Source: Edaphochlamys debaryana
Taxonomy: Eukaryota; Chlorophyta; Chlorophyceae; Chlamydomonadales
Length of the DNA stretch: 64,000 nucleotides
Direction: 5' to 3'
NCBI GenBank assembly: GCA_016858145.1
Contig: JAEHOE010000096.1
Coordinates: 310,001 to 374,000, forward strand
How positions within the stretch are numbered: the first letter of the stretch is position 1; each line of letters begins with the position of its first letter. Both the position numbers and the translations under genes were made by a program. A model generated the notes under the pieces. It did not search any database, was not told the origin of the DNA, and was given only the letters and a program-made list of their open reading frames with translations. Of this stretch, positions 21,288 through 34,100 are shown in pieces.

Positions 21288-23307
21288 ATGTCTGCAGGCC
21301 AGGGCCCCACCACGCCGCCGCCCGCCAAGACACCTTCGGACGCACCCTCGCCTGCTCGTAGCCCAGAGGCCGCCGTGTGGCACTCCCCCGAGCTGCTGGG
21401 CCGCATTGGATCCTTTCTGGACCCAAGCCACACGGCATGGAGCTTCATCCGCGTCAACAGGGCTGCTGCTGCGGCCTTTGACAGCCACGGCCAGCTCCTC
21501 CCCCGCACCGTCAGCCTCCGCTGGCTGCTGGGCTCCGGGCTGCTCGCCACCCCCGAGGGCCGGGCCCATGCGCGGGCCATGTGCTACCGCCTGACGCTGA
21601 AGCAGCGGGTGCGGCTGCTGTGCCTCTCAGCGGCGTCGGGCTGCAGCCTTGAGAGCCTGGGGGGTGCCGTGGCGGCGGCGGGGCTGTCCCCTCCTCCGGT
21701 GGAGGTGCTGGTCTCCGCCGCCTCTGCCGGCCGGCTGGCTGCGTGCCGCTGGCTGGTGGAGGAGCTCGGGTGCCCGGGTCTGCACCGGCTGGCGTGCCTG
21801 TCGCTGCTGAGCGCTGCGGGGACGGCGGGGGTCGCTGAGGAGGCGCTGGCGTGGCTCGAGCCCGGCGCCAAGGAGGGCTGGAGCGAGGAGCAGGTGGCCA
21901 AGGCGGCGACCGGAGACCCTCGATCTCTCGCTCCCTATAATGAGCTTCAGTTACCGGAGAGAAATGTCCAGTCCATCTTCTGGTGGTCTGAAAAGCTCTC
22001 GCGTGTGGCGGAACGGAGGGACCTGGAGCGGATCTTCGCGGATCAGGACCTGTCCTGGTCCCCCCTCACCGGGAGCCCTGAGTTCTACCTCGGGCCGTAC
22101 ACGGCGCAGGCCGTGGCCCGGCTCGCAGGGGTTTCGCCTGCCGCCCTCCGCCCACACATGCTCCAAGCAGCCGCTACAGCCGGACACAGAGAGGCCGTGA
22201 GGCACCTGCTGCAGAGGGGCGTGCTGCCAGATAACATGACGACCCCAGACGTGCTCGCCGCGCGGGGCGGGCACCTGGGGGTGCTCCAGGCCCTGCACGA
22301 GGCGGGCTGCGTGCGGGACCCGGCCGGGTGCTTCAAGGCAGGCCTTGAGGCCGGCTCCCTGCCCGTGGCCTCATGGCTGGTGGAGACGTCTGGAGCCCCT
22401 GCCCTGCAAGCGGGGCGCCTCAGCCAGCCCGACGCAGCCCGCTCCGGCAGTGTGGTGGTGATGGAGGCGCTGCCGGGGCTGCTGGGCGAGGAGCCGCAGT
22501 GGGGCGCGCACGCCGCCTCCGTGTGGCCCGCGGCGGCTGCGTCCGGCTGCGAGGCGGCCGTGGACTGGCTGGCGGCGCGCTACCACCCGGACGTGAGGCC
22601 CCAGGGTCGGGGCAGGCGCAGGGGGTCGGGGTTGGCTGCTACCGGTAGATCCGGATCTTGTGTTGCGGGTTGCGGATGGCGTCCTTTTGCCGTACGCCCA
22701 TGGGACATGTGCTCTGTTGCCGAACACGGATCGAGGCTAGGCAGGCCAGACGCAGGCCGGGCCCCCATGCTCCAAGCACGCACGCGCCTTGCGCTTTCGT
22801 GTGGCGGGGCGTGCGTTTTGACTTGACAACCCCCAGCCCCAACTCTCCAAACCCCCCATGATGCCCCCACAGCCTGTCGGCTCGGCCGTTGCGAATGCGG
22901 CACGCAACGGCGACGGCAACATACTGCTCCGCCTGCTCAGGCTGCGCTGCAGCTGGGACGGTCCGCCCGCCGCCAAAGACCTGGACCTGGCGGCCAGCCG
23001 CGCCGCCGCCTTCGCCTCCGCCTCCGCCTCCTCGGCCCTGCCCTGGCTGGCGGGGCCGGGGTACCCCGCCAGCTGGGCCGAGGCGGCAGCGGAGGCGCGG
23101 GCCGAGACGGAGGCGCGGGCGGCGGGGAGGATCCGCAAGTCATTGGCGGTGGACCGCCGCAGGGAGCAGGCGCACGCGCAGAAGGCCCGGCTGTACGCGG
23201 GCCGGCCCCTGCTGCCATCCATCCTGGAGGGGTCGCTGCCGGAGCGCTCACGCGCGGGGCCTGAAGCCCGAGCCCTCTGCGGCGCCCCGTCAGCCGCGAA
23301 GCTATAG
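21288..23307 (+). CDS. F-box-like/ankyrin-repeat protein without membrane tail, family copy 5
   Basis: Two exons (21288-22592 and 22873-23307) give 579 residues. The start is an ATG with a distinct N-terminus (MSAGQGPTTPPPAKTPSD). The F-box-like segment reads EAAVWHSPELLGRIGSFLDP. The middle cassette (NELQLPERNVQSIFWWSEK) and a ~40-residue deletion before AARSGSVVVMEALPGLL are shared with copy 6, so 5 and 6 form a subfamily. Exon 2 begins in the same repeat as exon 2 of the other copies, but the GAG|GTGGGT donor is GAGACGGAG here. The exon therefore reads on into a charged stretch (ETEARAAGRIRKSLAVDRRR) and stops at 23307 with no hydrophobic exon. This copy is predicted to be soluble. Confidence 0.8.
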
Positions 23308-25100
23308 GCAGAGGGCTGGGGGGCCCAGCCGTGATACGCCGTGGAGGGTGCGTGGTGTGCGTGGCCCTTCGCAGGTGTTGGGGGAGGGGGCCAGGCCGGG
23401 GGGCTTCCACAAAGACCGGGGGGGGGGATGGGTGGTGGCTGGGCGACACGTCATCTAGGCCCGATCTGAGACCCGGGTTTGCATAGAGTAAGCGGGGCGG
23501 GGGGGTGCGGGGGGGCGGCGGGGCGGGCCGACGGGGAGCCTTGTCAACCAGCTTGGGGTTCGCTTCCCTGGCGGTAATTGGTAGTTGGGGCTGGAGCACT
23601 TTCATGGACCGTACGGTATGCGGAAGTGCACGCGCGCACTGACTGGGAAATGAATTGGGGGAGCACTGACGGGAGGGGGAGTGGGGCACTCTTGGACTGG
23701 CTGGGATGTTGGCGTGAGTGACAATGCGGCGGGCATGGTAACATTAGCTGCGTGCAAGGTACCGGCGGTCTGTGGCATTACATGCCACGGGTAGCGCGTA
23801 GCCGTTTCGTGGAAGGAAGTAAAGGGTCTGGAGTTTGCGTGGGCAAGGCTGCGGGGGGTGAGAGGTGATGCCTGTTTGTTAGGCAGGGCCGGCTAGGGCA
23901 TGCATTGCTTGGCTGCCTGCCGTCTTGGGGGACCGCTGCTCAAGAGCGACGTCTCCTGGCAAGCCTCACTGCTGGCCAAGGCCGCCGGCCCCCGCGTCTT
24001 GGCGTGAGGCGTGTGCAATGCGTGGAAAGCGGGGCTTCGCACGCTGTCCTGCCATGCGGGCCGAGCGCCGAGGTCGCTCGGACTGATGCCTAGGGCCAGA
24101 GGGCCGTGCGCCGAGGCCTGGCGCTCAGGCTCACGCTCAGTGACAGCTCACAGGACTGAGCGTGCAGAGCAGCGCACCCTGGCCAGCGCCACGTGGAGTA
24201 GTCCCTTGGCCCTTCGCAACCCGGGCGCTAGCAGCCCAGAGCAGGGGGGGGCGACTGGCGTCAGGTGATTCCGCAGGCATTCCGCTAGGGGTGCGGCCTA
24301 CAGAACTACGGAGGCCGTACATGCGCGTACTGACACGGGAAGTTTCTCGCCGTATTTGTGCGTGACATGTGGCATTGTTGCATGCAAGAACCAAGACAGG
24401 TCATACACGATACACGGCTGGCCTCCCGTCTCCCTACTCAGTAGGTGGCGCTACACGCTTAACCTCTCTCAGCCTCGGCTCGGAGCTGGTTCCTATTGTA
24501 AATATCGCATCCTAGCGTGTTCGGCCGAGGCCCACGTGGCCACACGCAGCGCCGCGCCTCCGCCTCAGCAGCGCGCACCGCTGTCGCCCGGCCCCTGCAT
24601 TGCCGTGCGCCCGCTGCCACGTCCCAACGCACGTCCTCGGCAGCGTGCGCAGCCGGGGCGGCCACGCAGGGCCCCAAGGCCACAGCCCACAGTTCAGGGA
24701 CCATAGCCCAGAACACATGGACCGCCCTCCCATAGTTCAAGCAGCCAAGCGTCCATGAGCCAAGTGCCTTCGGCTCCCATTCCGGTACCGGCGCCCTGGC
24801 GCTCCGAGCCCCGCCGATACGAACTCGCGCGCCCGCCCATCTATTCAGTGCCCCGTACACACCGGACCTGCAGGAACCGCCCGCCACACCACACCTGCTC
24901 CTCGCCCGCTTGCCCCCTCATCCCAACCCCTGCCGTTCACATGTAACACCCCCACATCCCTCCATACACGGGCGGGTGCCCGGCGCCTTCGTCTCAGTCG
25001 GCTCTCCACGGCTGACCCCGCTGGCCGGTCTCTGGCTCCAACGAGCAGCCCTTCACCCACCCACCCACCCACCCACCCGGGCGACAGGCCCCGCCCCCCC
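23308..25100. other. Convergent intergenic region between copy 5 and UGGT
   Basis: This 1.8 kb lies between the 3' ends of two converging genes. It contains G-runs at about 23421-23430 and 23495-23520 and a CCCA microsatellite at 25056-25080. No conserved frame or RNA gene was recognised. Confidence 0.5.
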
Positions 25101-28100
25101 TCACAGCTCGCTGTGGTCCGACCCCGCCGGCCCCTCCCCGGGGTCCGACACGCCCTCCCCGGCCCCATCGGCCCCATCGGCCCCCGCCCCGGCCGCCCCC
25201 TCGGGCCCCGCCTCCGCCTCCGCCCCCGGCTCGTGGGGGGGCAGGGGGGCGCCGCTCTCGGCCGCCTCCAGCTCCAGCTGGGGGGGGGGAGGGGGGGAAG
25301 GGGCGGGTTGTTGTTGTGGTGGTGGGGGCTTTGGTGGTGGTGGTGTGCGGGGGTAAAGCACACAGTTGGGTGCAGGTCGCTGTCACAGCGTGCAGAGCCC
25401 CGCCCTCCACACCGAGGGAGGGTTGATGTAAGGGACTGAGCTGATGTGTGCAGTAGTCGAGGTCGGCAAGGCAAACGAGAGAGGAACTCTCCCTGCTGGG
25501 CCGCCTCCAGCCCCCACTGCGCGAGCTGGCGTGACGGCTCTCGCACGATCCCGATGCTAGAGGTGCGTGCCCCCGGGCTGCCCCCCCCCCTACCCCTCCT
25601 TCTCTCCCACGTCCCTGCCGCCCCCTCCCTCCCCCCTCCCTCCCTCCCCCCTCCCTCCCTCCCCCCCACCCCACCCCACCCCTCCCCACCTGCACCTCCG
25701 CCGTCACCGCCTCCTGCGCCGCATCCAGCTCCCCCCAGGTGGGGCCGATGATGCGGCGCGCGGCGGTGAGCTTGGGCTCCTTGGTCTTGGGGTTGTTGCA
25801 CAGGTCAATGGTCTTGGCCTGGGGGGGGGGGCAGAGGTAAGGGGGGGAAGGTGGGGGGGAGTGGGAGGAAGGGGGAGAGGGAGGGGGGCAGGGTAAGCGG
25901 AAGTGCGAGCGCCCGCAGCCGTGGGTGGGCGCCCAGAGAGGGAAGAGGGAGGTGGCAAGGCGAGGAGCAGGAGCGTGTGAGAGGCCTCGATAAGGCTGCC
26001 TACGCGACACGTACGAGTGGCCCCGCTTGCGCCCCCCGTGGCCCGTCCCCCTTCCCCCCCACCCCCCGCCCTACCTTGGTCTTGGTCGCGTTGCCGCACC
26101 AGCTCTCACACCACAGCCACTCCTGGGGGGGGGAAGGGGGTTCGTTGGGGGGGGGCGGACAGAGGGAAGAGCAGGCGGCAGTGAACTGAACACAGGGCGC
26201 GGAGGCGGGACCTCCTGGTGGGAGGCACCCCACACCGGCCTCCTGGCCTTCCCACCCCCCAACCTCAAGCCCCCCTGCGGGCACCCCCTTCCCCCCCCCC
26301 CCTAACGGCCTCCTCCCTGCCGAGCCTCCTGGCCTTCCCCCTAGGCACATTGTATACCCCGCTTCTCCCCCCCCCCAGCCCGCACCCCCACCTGCGGCAG
26401 GCTGTGGATCTTGATGTTGTGCTGAGCGTAGTTGGGCAGGTCCTGACAGGGGGGGGAGGGGAAGGGGCGTTCAGGGGGGTTACAGGGGTAGGACTTGGCG
26501 CGGCTACGGGGGGCTCGCGGGCGAGAGCTCAGGACGTGGGCCGAGCACAACAACAAGTGCTGACAAACCATAGGCCCTTTCCCCTGCTCGTGTGCCCCTC
26601 ATCCCCCCTTCCACTCCCCCCCTTCCATTTCCCCCCCCCCCCACCTGGTCCAGGTTGGCCAGGGAGTTGGGGTCCTTGGACAGCTGGTCGTACACCACAC
26701 GCAGCTGGTCGCCTGGGGGGGGGGTAAGGGAGGTTAGGGGGGTAGGGGGAAGGCAGGCATGCGGCTGGGGAGTGCCGGGGCAGCAGAAGGCCGGACGTCT
26801 GCCCTGTAGGGTCCCTGTTCTCCTTCCCCCTTCCGTCCCTTTCAAGCCCCCACCTCTCTCCCCCCTCCTATGTCTGCCCCCCTGTCAGGTCCCCCCCCCC
26901 ACCTGCCGCCAGCTGCCTGAAGCGGCGCAGGTCCACCAGGTAGAGCGCCGAGATGTGGTAGGGCTTGCCCTGGGGGGGGGGGGGGGTTAGGGGGGTGATT
27001 TTCTGACAAACTGGAGAACGGAAGGAGAGTAGGGGGGAGGGGGGGGTAAGGGGTAGGGGGTAGCGGTTGAGGAAGGAGGGTTGGGGGGGAGGGTGTTGGG
27101 GAAGGAGGGAGGGGGTAGAGGACACTGAGGGCCTGCAGCTGCAGCCGGAGCCAGGGGCGCAAGAGGCAAGTGAGCTGACCCGGGGCGCAACCCTTCCCCC
27201 CTCCCCTCTCAACCCCCCCCCCCCCCCCACCTGCAGGTGGTCCTTCCAGAAGCCCCCCTTCCAGAAGCGGTACTCGTCCATCTCCCGGTTGTTGTCGCAG
27301 AAGGGCGTGTAGGCGTAGGGGGCGCCCTGGGGTTGGTGTGGGTTGTGTGGGGTTGGTGTGTGGGGGTGGGGTGGGGTGTTGGCGGCAGCCAGGTAGGAGC
27401 GTTCCTGCGACGCTGCCCCCTCTGCCCCTGGGCCCCTCCTGACCAGTCCTGCCCCCTCGATCCTCTGTCCCCTCCCCTCCTTGATCCTCCCCCCCGCCCC
27501 TCCCCTCCCCTCCCCCCCTCCCCTCCCCCCCCTCCCCCCCCTCCCCTCCCCCCCCCCCCCTCCCCCCCCTCCCCTCCCCCCCCTCCCCTCCCCCCCTCCC
27601 CCCCCTCCCCTCCCCCCCTCCCCCCCCTCCCCTCCCCCCCTCCCCCCCCTCCCCTCCCCCCCCTCCCCCCCCCTCCCCTACCCCCCCCTCCCCCCCCTCC
27701 CCTACCCCCCCTCCCCTCCCCCCCCTCCCCTCCGCCCCTCCCCTCCCCCCCCCACCTTGATGTCCATGTGGTAGAGCTCGGCCAGGTCGGTGCGCACCAC
27801 CTGTCAGGGGGGGGAGGGGGAGGGGGGGGGTAGAGGTTAGGGTGTTGTTTCAGGGAGGCAAGTAAGGGCAAAGCGGGTAGGAAGGACGGAGCGGCTGCGT
27901 GCGCAGCCCCTGCCGCCTTCCATTGCCTCATACCTGGTTGTCGCACCCTTATCCACCCCCCTCCCCGGCCTTGCCCCCACCCCCACCTGATCCGAATCCA
28001 CGAAGATGATCCGATCCACGCCCAGGGGGAACAGCACATCCAGGAACAGGATCTTGTAGGCCCAGATCAGGCGCTGCTTGTCGGTCTGAGGGGGGAGGAG

Positions 28101-31100
28101 GAGGGAGACAGGGAGGATGGTGGGATGAGTTGGGAGCGAGGCCGGGGCGGAGAGGGCTTGTGTGCTCAAGCGGCGTCGGTTGGGTTGCGGGCCCGCCATG
28201 GGCAAGGGGCCTAGGGGACCCGTGCGGACCCGTGCTGGTCCTTCAAGAGAAGGAGAGGGCCCGCCCGAGGGACCGGCCCGCGCAGCCGCCCACCCGCCAC
28301 GAACCCGCCCCCCCCGCCCCCCGCCCCCCCCCGCCTTTCCCCCCCCCACCTGCTTGTGCAGCCAGTGCGGCCACTTGTAGGTCACGAACTCGTACTCGAA
28401 CCCAAACTTCTTGGCCATGGCGGGGATGACCTGGGGTGGGGGTGGGGGGTGTTTGTGTGGGGAGGTTGGAGGGGGGTGAAAGAGGCGTAAGCACATGCCC
28501 ACATGCGACATGCCCCCTGGCGCATGTGACGCAATCCCGCTCAACTCCATCCCCCCGCACACCCAACCTCCCCTAGCTCCCCGCCCACCTGCTTGTGCTG
28601 CGGGCTCATGTAGTTCTTGATGATCCAGAACTTGACCCTGGGGGGGGGGGTAGAGTCGGTCGGTTGATCGCGAGGGCAGGGGACGAAAGGAGCAGGGGCG
28701 GATGGTAGTCGACAGGAGAGGACGTACACGGGGACCCGTCCCCGTCCCCGTCCCCGTCCCCGTCCCCGTCCCCGTCCCCGTCCCCGTCCCCGTCCCCGTC
28801 CCCGTCCCCGTCCCCGTCGCGTTTGCCGTACGCCGTACTTGGATTTCGTGTTCCGCAGTACGGACAGGATCATGATCTTCTGCAGGCGCTCGTACATGTG
28901 CCCGGACGCGACCGTGAAGACGTTGATCACGGGGCCGCCCAGCAGGGCGGGGGCAGAGCCCTTGGCCTTGGACCTGACAGGGGGGGAAGGAAGGGGGGGG
29001 GCGGGCGGGTGAACATGTGAGCTCAGAGGTAAAGCAGCGCCACCAAACCCCTGCCAAGCCCCGGGGGAAAGCCGCCGCCTCGGTCCCCGCTTGGCCTCCT
29101 GTCGTTCCCCCTGCCCCCCTTCCCCCGGGCCCCACCCGGCCGCCCCGCCCCCGCCTCTGCCACGGCCGCTCGGGCCGCGGCCGCTGCTCCGGGCTCGGGC
29201 GGGGGCGGGCCGGCCGGGGCGCTGTCGAGATCCAGATCCAGATCCGGGCCCGGATCCAGATCCGGATCGGGGGGAGGGGCGGCGCTGGCCCGGGGCCCCG
29301 AGCGCCACCCGCAGGCCCTCGAGTGCGGTCCTCTGCAGGGCCCCCAGCAGCCGTCGGGCCCACCCCCGGGCCCAGGCCCAGGCCCGCCCCCACCCTTCGT
29401 CCGAGTCGGCGTACTCGTCGTCCTCCTGCGGGGGGAGGGGGGGGAGGGGAGGGGGGAGGGGCGGCAGGCCACAGGAGCGGGAGTTGAGGCAAGTGAGGCG
29501 TGGGTGGTCCCTTGGCCCTCTGTACGTCAGTCAGGCAACAGGGGTGGGGGCGAACGGCGCTCCCAGCGGCACGAGCCGTCAGGCCCTGGGCCTGGTCCAC
29601 CCCTCCCCTCCCCAGTATCCCCCCCCTCCCCCCCCCCCTCCCCTCCCCTCCCCTCCCCAGTATCCCCCCCCCCAGTATCCCCCCCCAGTATCCCCCCCCT
29701 CCCCCCCCCTCCCCTCCCCTCCCCTCCCCTCCCCTCCCCAGTATCCCCCCCCAGTATCCCCCCCCTCCCCCCCCTCCCCTCCCCTCCCCTCCCCAGTATC
29801 CCTTCCCCCCCTTCCCCGCTCACGTCCGCCTCCGCCTCGTACCCCTCCGGCTCCGCCTCCTCGCCCGCCTGCCGCAGCACGTCCTCCCCCTCCTGGCCGG
29901 GGCGCTTGCGCACGCGGAGGATCATGTGCTTGCCTGTGGGGGGGGGGAGGGGGCAGGGGGGATGGGGGGGCAGGGAGCGGGGTCAGGGTGGTGGTGGGAG
30001 CAGAGTGATGTCAAGAGGGTGGAGGGGGTTTCGGGCGCCGGGCAGGTGCCGGGGTGGCCTCACCGCTGCACGCTGTGGCCCGGGCCCCACGTGCAATCCA
30101 CCTCACCTTCCCCGCCCCTCCACACCTCAAACCCTCACCCCTCGGCCCGCCCCTTCCCCCCCACCCCCTTCCCCCACACCCACCTGAGAAGCTCGACACC
30201 AGGACCTGCGTGGCCACGTCGCTGTCCCCCGCCGCCCTGCCCCCCGCGGCCCCCTCCTCCTCGTCCGCCCAGGCCCCCAGCGAGGTGCCGGTGGAGGAGC
30301 GCAGCTCATACACCTCGCGGCTGCGGCCGGGGGCCAGCGACAGCAGCCAGCGGCCGGGGGAGGCCTGCGTTGGGAGGGGGTGGGGTGGGGGTGGGGTGGG
30401 GTGGGGGTGGGGTCGAGCGGGTTTGCGGAGGAGGAAGCGGTCACCTGACGTCCCCTAGCTACGGAGCCACCTACTCATCACTCGCAGACGCGGCCCCCCC
30501 TCCCACCCCCGCCTGGAGCTGGGAGTGGGCCCCCGCCACTGCCCAGCCCTCCCCGTGTCCATGTGCCTCCCTGCCCACGGCCCAGCCCCCCCCCCCACCT
30601 TGAGCTGGAAGTAGGCCAGGTTGGCCATGACCAGTGTGTCCACGGTGTGGGGGCGGGAGGGGGTGCCCAGCCACAGCTGCAGGCCGCGGGGGGAGGTCTG
30701 GGGGGGGGGCGCGCGGGGGTAGAACGGCGAGGGGGAGAGGCAGGGGTATTTGTTCGAGCGTCTTGAAGTTAACAGCGGCGGCCAGCGAGCCCGGTGCGCA
30801 CCGAGGTCCAGAGCGAAAGGTCCATCTCGAGGCGGGGTTCAGAGCGCAGGGGAGATCGGCAGGGGTGCCACAGGAGGTACGGGAGCCGGCCTGGCTTTGC
30901 CCACCCATGAGAGCCCATCCCCCATCCATCCCTCCCATCCCTCCCCGCCCCTCAACACCCATCCCCACCCCCCCACCACCCACCATCCGCCCCGATGACG
31001 TCACGTCCACGCACGACCCAGTCAGCATCACACTGTCCAGCTCGTACTCGGCGTAGGCCACCTGGGGGGGAGGGGAAAGATGTGGGGAGGGCGGGGGGGG

Positions 31101-34100
31101 AAGGGAGCTTGGCGCAGACTAAAGTTGTGCACCGCCCCACCCGCCCATTTCACACACACTTTTCCCCTGACGCCAACATAACGGGTTCGGGATGGGCGGG
31201 ATGGGTCGGGCTTCGGTCTCCTCGGGCTTTCGGTTCGGTACCTCAGGCCGGCCGACTTTCCGGCTCATGCGATCAGCCCTTCACACGTTGTCCCTCCTTT
31301 CCCCCACCCCCAACCCCCAACCCACCGCCCCCGCCACGTCCTCCAGCCTCAGGTTGTCCAGGTCGTGCAGCGCCCCCCGCGCCCATACACACACGTTTCC
31401 CCCCTCTCTACCCCCTCAATCCCCCTCATTTCACCCACCTCCCCCGCCACGTCCTCCAGCCTCAGGTTGTCCAGGTCGTGCAGCGCCAGCGAGGGCTCCA
31501 CCAGCCAGGGCTCGGGCACGTCCAGGTTGAGCGTGAGCACGCGGCGGGGGGGCAGGCGGGGGAAGTAGGCGGCGGGGGCGCCGGGGGGGGAGGGGGGGGC
31601 GCCGGGGGAGGCGGGGGAGAGGCCGCTGGGGAGCGCGTAGCTGCGGGGGTGAGGGGAGTGGGAGGGGGAGTGGGAGGGGGAAAGGGAGCAGAGGGTGAGG
31701 GGGTGCTGGAGCGGCGGGGTCGTAGGCGCAGGCGTCATCCTTTCCTTTACCCTGTTTGGACTACCCTCCCCTACCCCCCTCCCCTCCCCTACCCCCCCCC
31801 CCTCCCCAGGCCCCCCCCCCACCGGTAGTAGCTCTTGAGGGGCATCTCGGTCAGGTCCCTCTGCGGAGGGAGGGGGGGGGGGCAGGGGGAGGAGCCGGGA
31901 GGGGGACGGTCGTTTCAGGATGAGACGACACTCCGCGGCGTGTGGGGGGGCTCCCGCAAGAGCCCTTCCCCAGCATACATGCGCACACAACCGCGGTGCG
32001 ACTCCGCACCCCTCCCCTCTACGGCTGTACTCCCCCCCCCCCCACCTGCGGGTTGAGCGCCAGGGTCATGGAGGGCCCCAGGCAGGAGCGCAGCAGCAGC
32101 AGCAGTGCGGACAGGCGCTGGGAGGGTGGGGGTGGGGGTGGCGGGGGGGGCAGGCAGCAGGCAGAGGAAGGGGGGCAGGGGTTGGGGCAAGCGAGGAGAA
32201 GGGAGAGACAGAGCGCGTCTGCTCCACTGCCCCACCGCTACCCTTCCACCCCCGGCTTGGGGCGGCTCCCGACAAGGTTCTGGCTGAGGGCCGCTCCAAA
32301 CCGACTGCCCCACTCCAGCCAACACACTTTCCCTGCCCCCTCATACAAGCGCTCCCCCACCTGCGCCTGGCGTGTGAGGGGGTTGATGACTGCGTCAATG
32401 TGGAAAGGCGCATCGGGGGCACCCGGGACCTGGGGGGGGGGGAGGACGGAGGGGAGGGTGTCGGGCTGGGATGGAGAGTGGCGGGGACAGGGCGGGCGGT
32501 CCTTCGCTGTCCCGAGCCTCGTTCCCCCTGCCCTCCCCGCCTTTTCCCTATCACGGACTTCTCTGTGGCGGTATGAACCTGCTCCGGCAATCCCACCAAC
32601 AACTAGACGCTCTCCCGCTCAGCTTCAAACATCCCCTCTCCACCACCACCCCCTACCCCACTTGCCTGGATGACGTGGCCCCTGAGGCTGCGCACCACCT
32701 CCTGGAAGGCCCCCGCGGAGCCGCCGCCGCCGCCGCGCCCGCCAGCCCCCGCGCCGCCGCCGTCGGCGCCCGCCTCCCGCGCCGCCAGCGCCAGCGCCGC
32801 CGCCACCGCCGCCGCCGTGTCCGCCAGTGCGTCCCGGGAGGGGCCGGAGGAGAGGCCGGGGGGGATGCCCTGGGGGGGTGGGACGGTGAGGAGGGAGGCG
32901 GAGGGGAGGGGGAGGGGCGTAAGGGGCGGCGGCCGGAGAAGCGCGATCGGGTCTTAAGGCAGTAGGCGCCATCTATGCCGTACAGCCTAGTCACGGTGGT
33001 GGCCAGGGCCAGCGTCAGAGCCCCACAGCTGCAGAGCTGCTTGAATCCACCGACCAAGCCCCCGACCCCCACCATCGTGTTTCCAACCATCCCCCCCCCC
33101 GCCACCCACCCCGAGCGGCTCCTCCGCGTGTGCCTCCGCCAGCGCCTCCGCCGCCGCCGCCGCCAGGGCCGCCCCCGCCACCTTCTCCAACAGGGGGAAG
33201 TCCTCGGCCAGCAGCTCCAGGGGCTGGGGGGGCAAGGGGGGGGGAAACGAGGGTGTGTATGGGTTTGGCACGTGGCACGTGGAGGCGGGTAGCAGGGGGA
33301 AGTCGGGGGGAAGTCCGCGGCTGAAGGGTGTTTGAACGTGTGCCAGCAGGGGGGGATGGTTCCCCCGGGAGGAAACCCCCATACCGGTGTCACCCACCTC
33401 TCCCCCCTCGGGTCGGTGCACGTGCGTAACGCGGCCATTAGTCACCACCGCCGCAGCGCCCGGGGCCAGGCGCAGGGGGCCGGTGGCCAGGGCGGCCAGG
33501 GCGTGGCGGTAGGCCTTGGGGGGGGGGGGATGGAAGGGGGGAGGGTTTTAGGGTTTAGGATCGCGTGGAGAAGGGTAGTGGGGACCAGGCACAGGAGGAG
33601 GGGGTGGTTCGGGAGAGAGGACCAGCGCACGCACGGCGACAGCACGCAGGCAGGCAGGCAGCACAGCCCCCGTCAATCGCCCATCTCAGCGCCATCAGCC
33701 CCTCCAACTAGCCCCCCCTCCCCCCCAGCCCACCTGCGAGGGCGTGCCCCCCCTGACGCTGCGCCCGTCCCCCCCCAGGCCCTCGTCCACGATGCGGATG
33801 AGCAGCTCCAGCACCCGGTCGCCGTCCAGGCCTTGGGGGGGGGGGTGAGTAAGGGGGGAGGCGGAGAGATGAGTAAGGGGGGGAGATGACAAAGGGGGAG
33901 GGGATGAATAAGGGGGGATGAGTAAGCGGAGGGTGGCTAAGTGGGGGGATGAGTACGAGGGGGCGAGATGGAGGGACTAGAGGGAGCGGAGGCCCACCGT
34001 CCTTCGGGCTCGCTCCCCGCCGGTCGTCTCAAGGCAGCTCTCGTCAAGTCATGACCCCCTCTCGACCTCCCTTCCCACCTCCCACCCCCCACCCCCCGCT

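Noticed and set aside
28734..28820. Arg-Gly repeat domain
   Set aside because: It is only the CCCCGT hexamer array translated; it lies in an intron between two well-defined catalytic-domain exons.
27209..29600. Very long open frames through the UGGT intron tracts (for example minus 27209-28039 and 27837-29600)
   Set aside because: They run through G/C-homopolymer introns with few possible stops and give low-complexity Gly/Arg or Pro/Ser protein. Real exons with correct splice phases lie inside them.
29500..30603. Plus-strand Pro/Ser-rich frames resembling hydroxyproline-rich wall proteins
   Set aside because: They are antisense to UGGT exons and consist largely of translated CCCCT repeats; no signal peptide or conserved ends.
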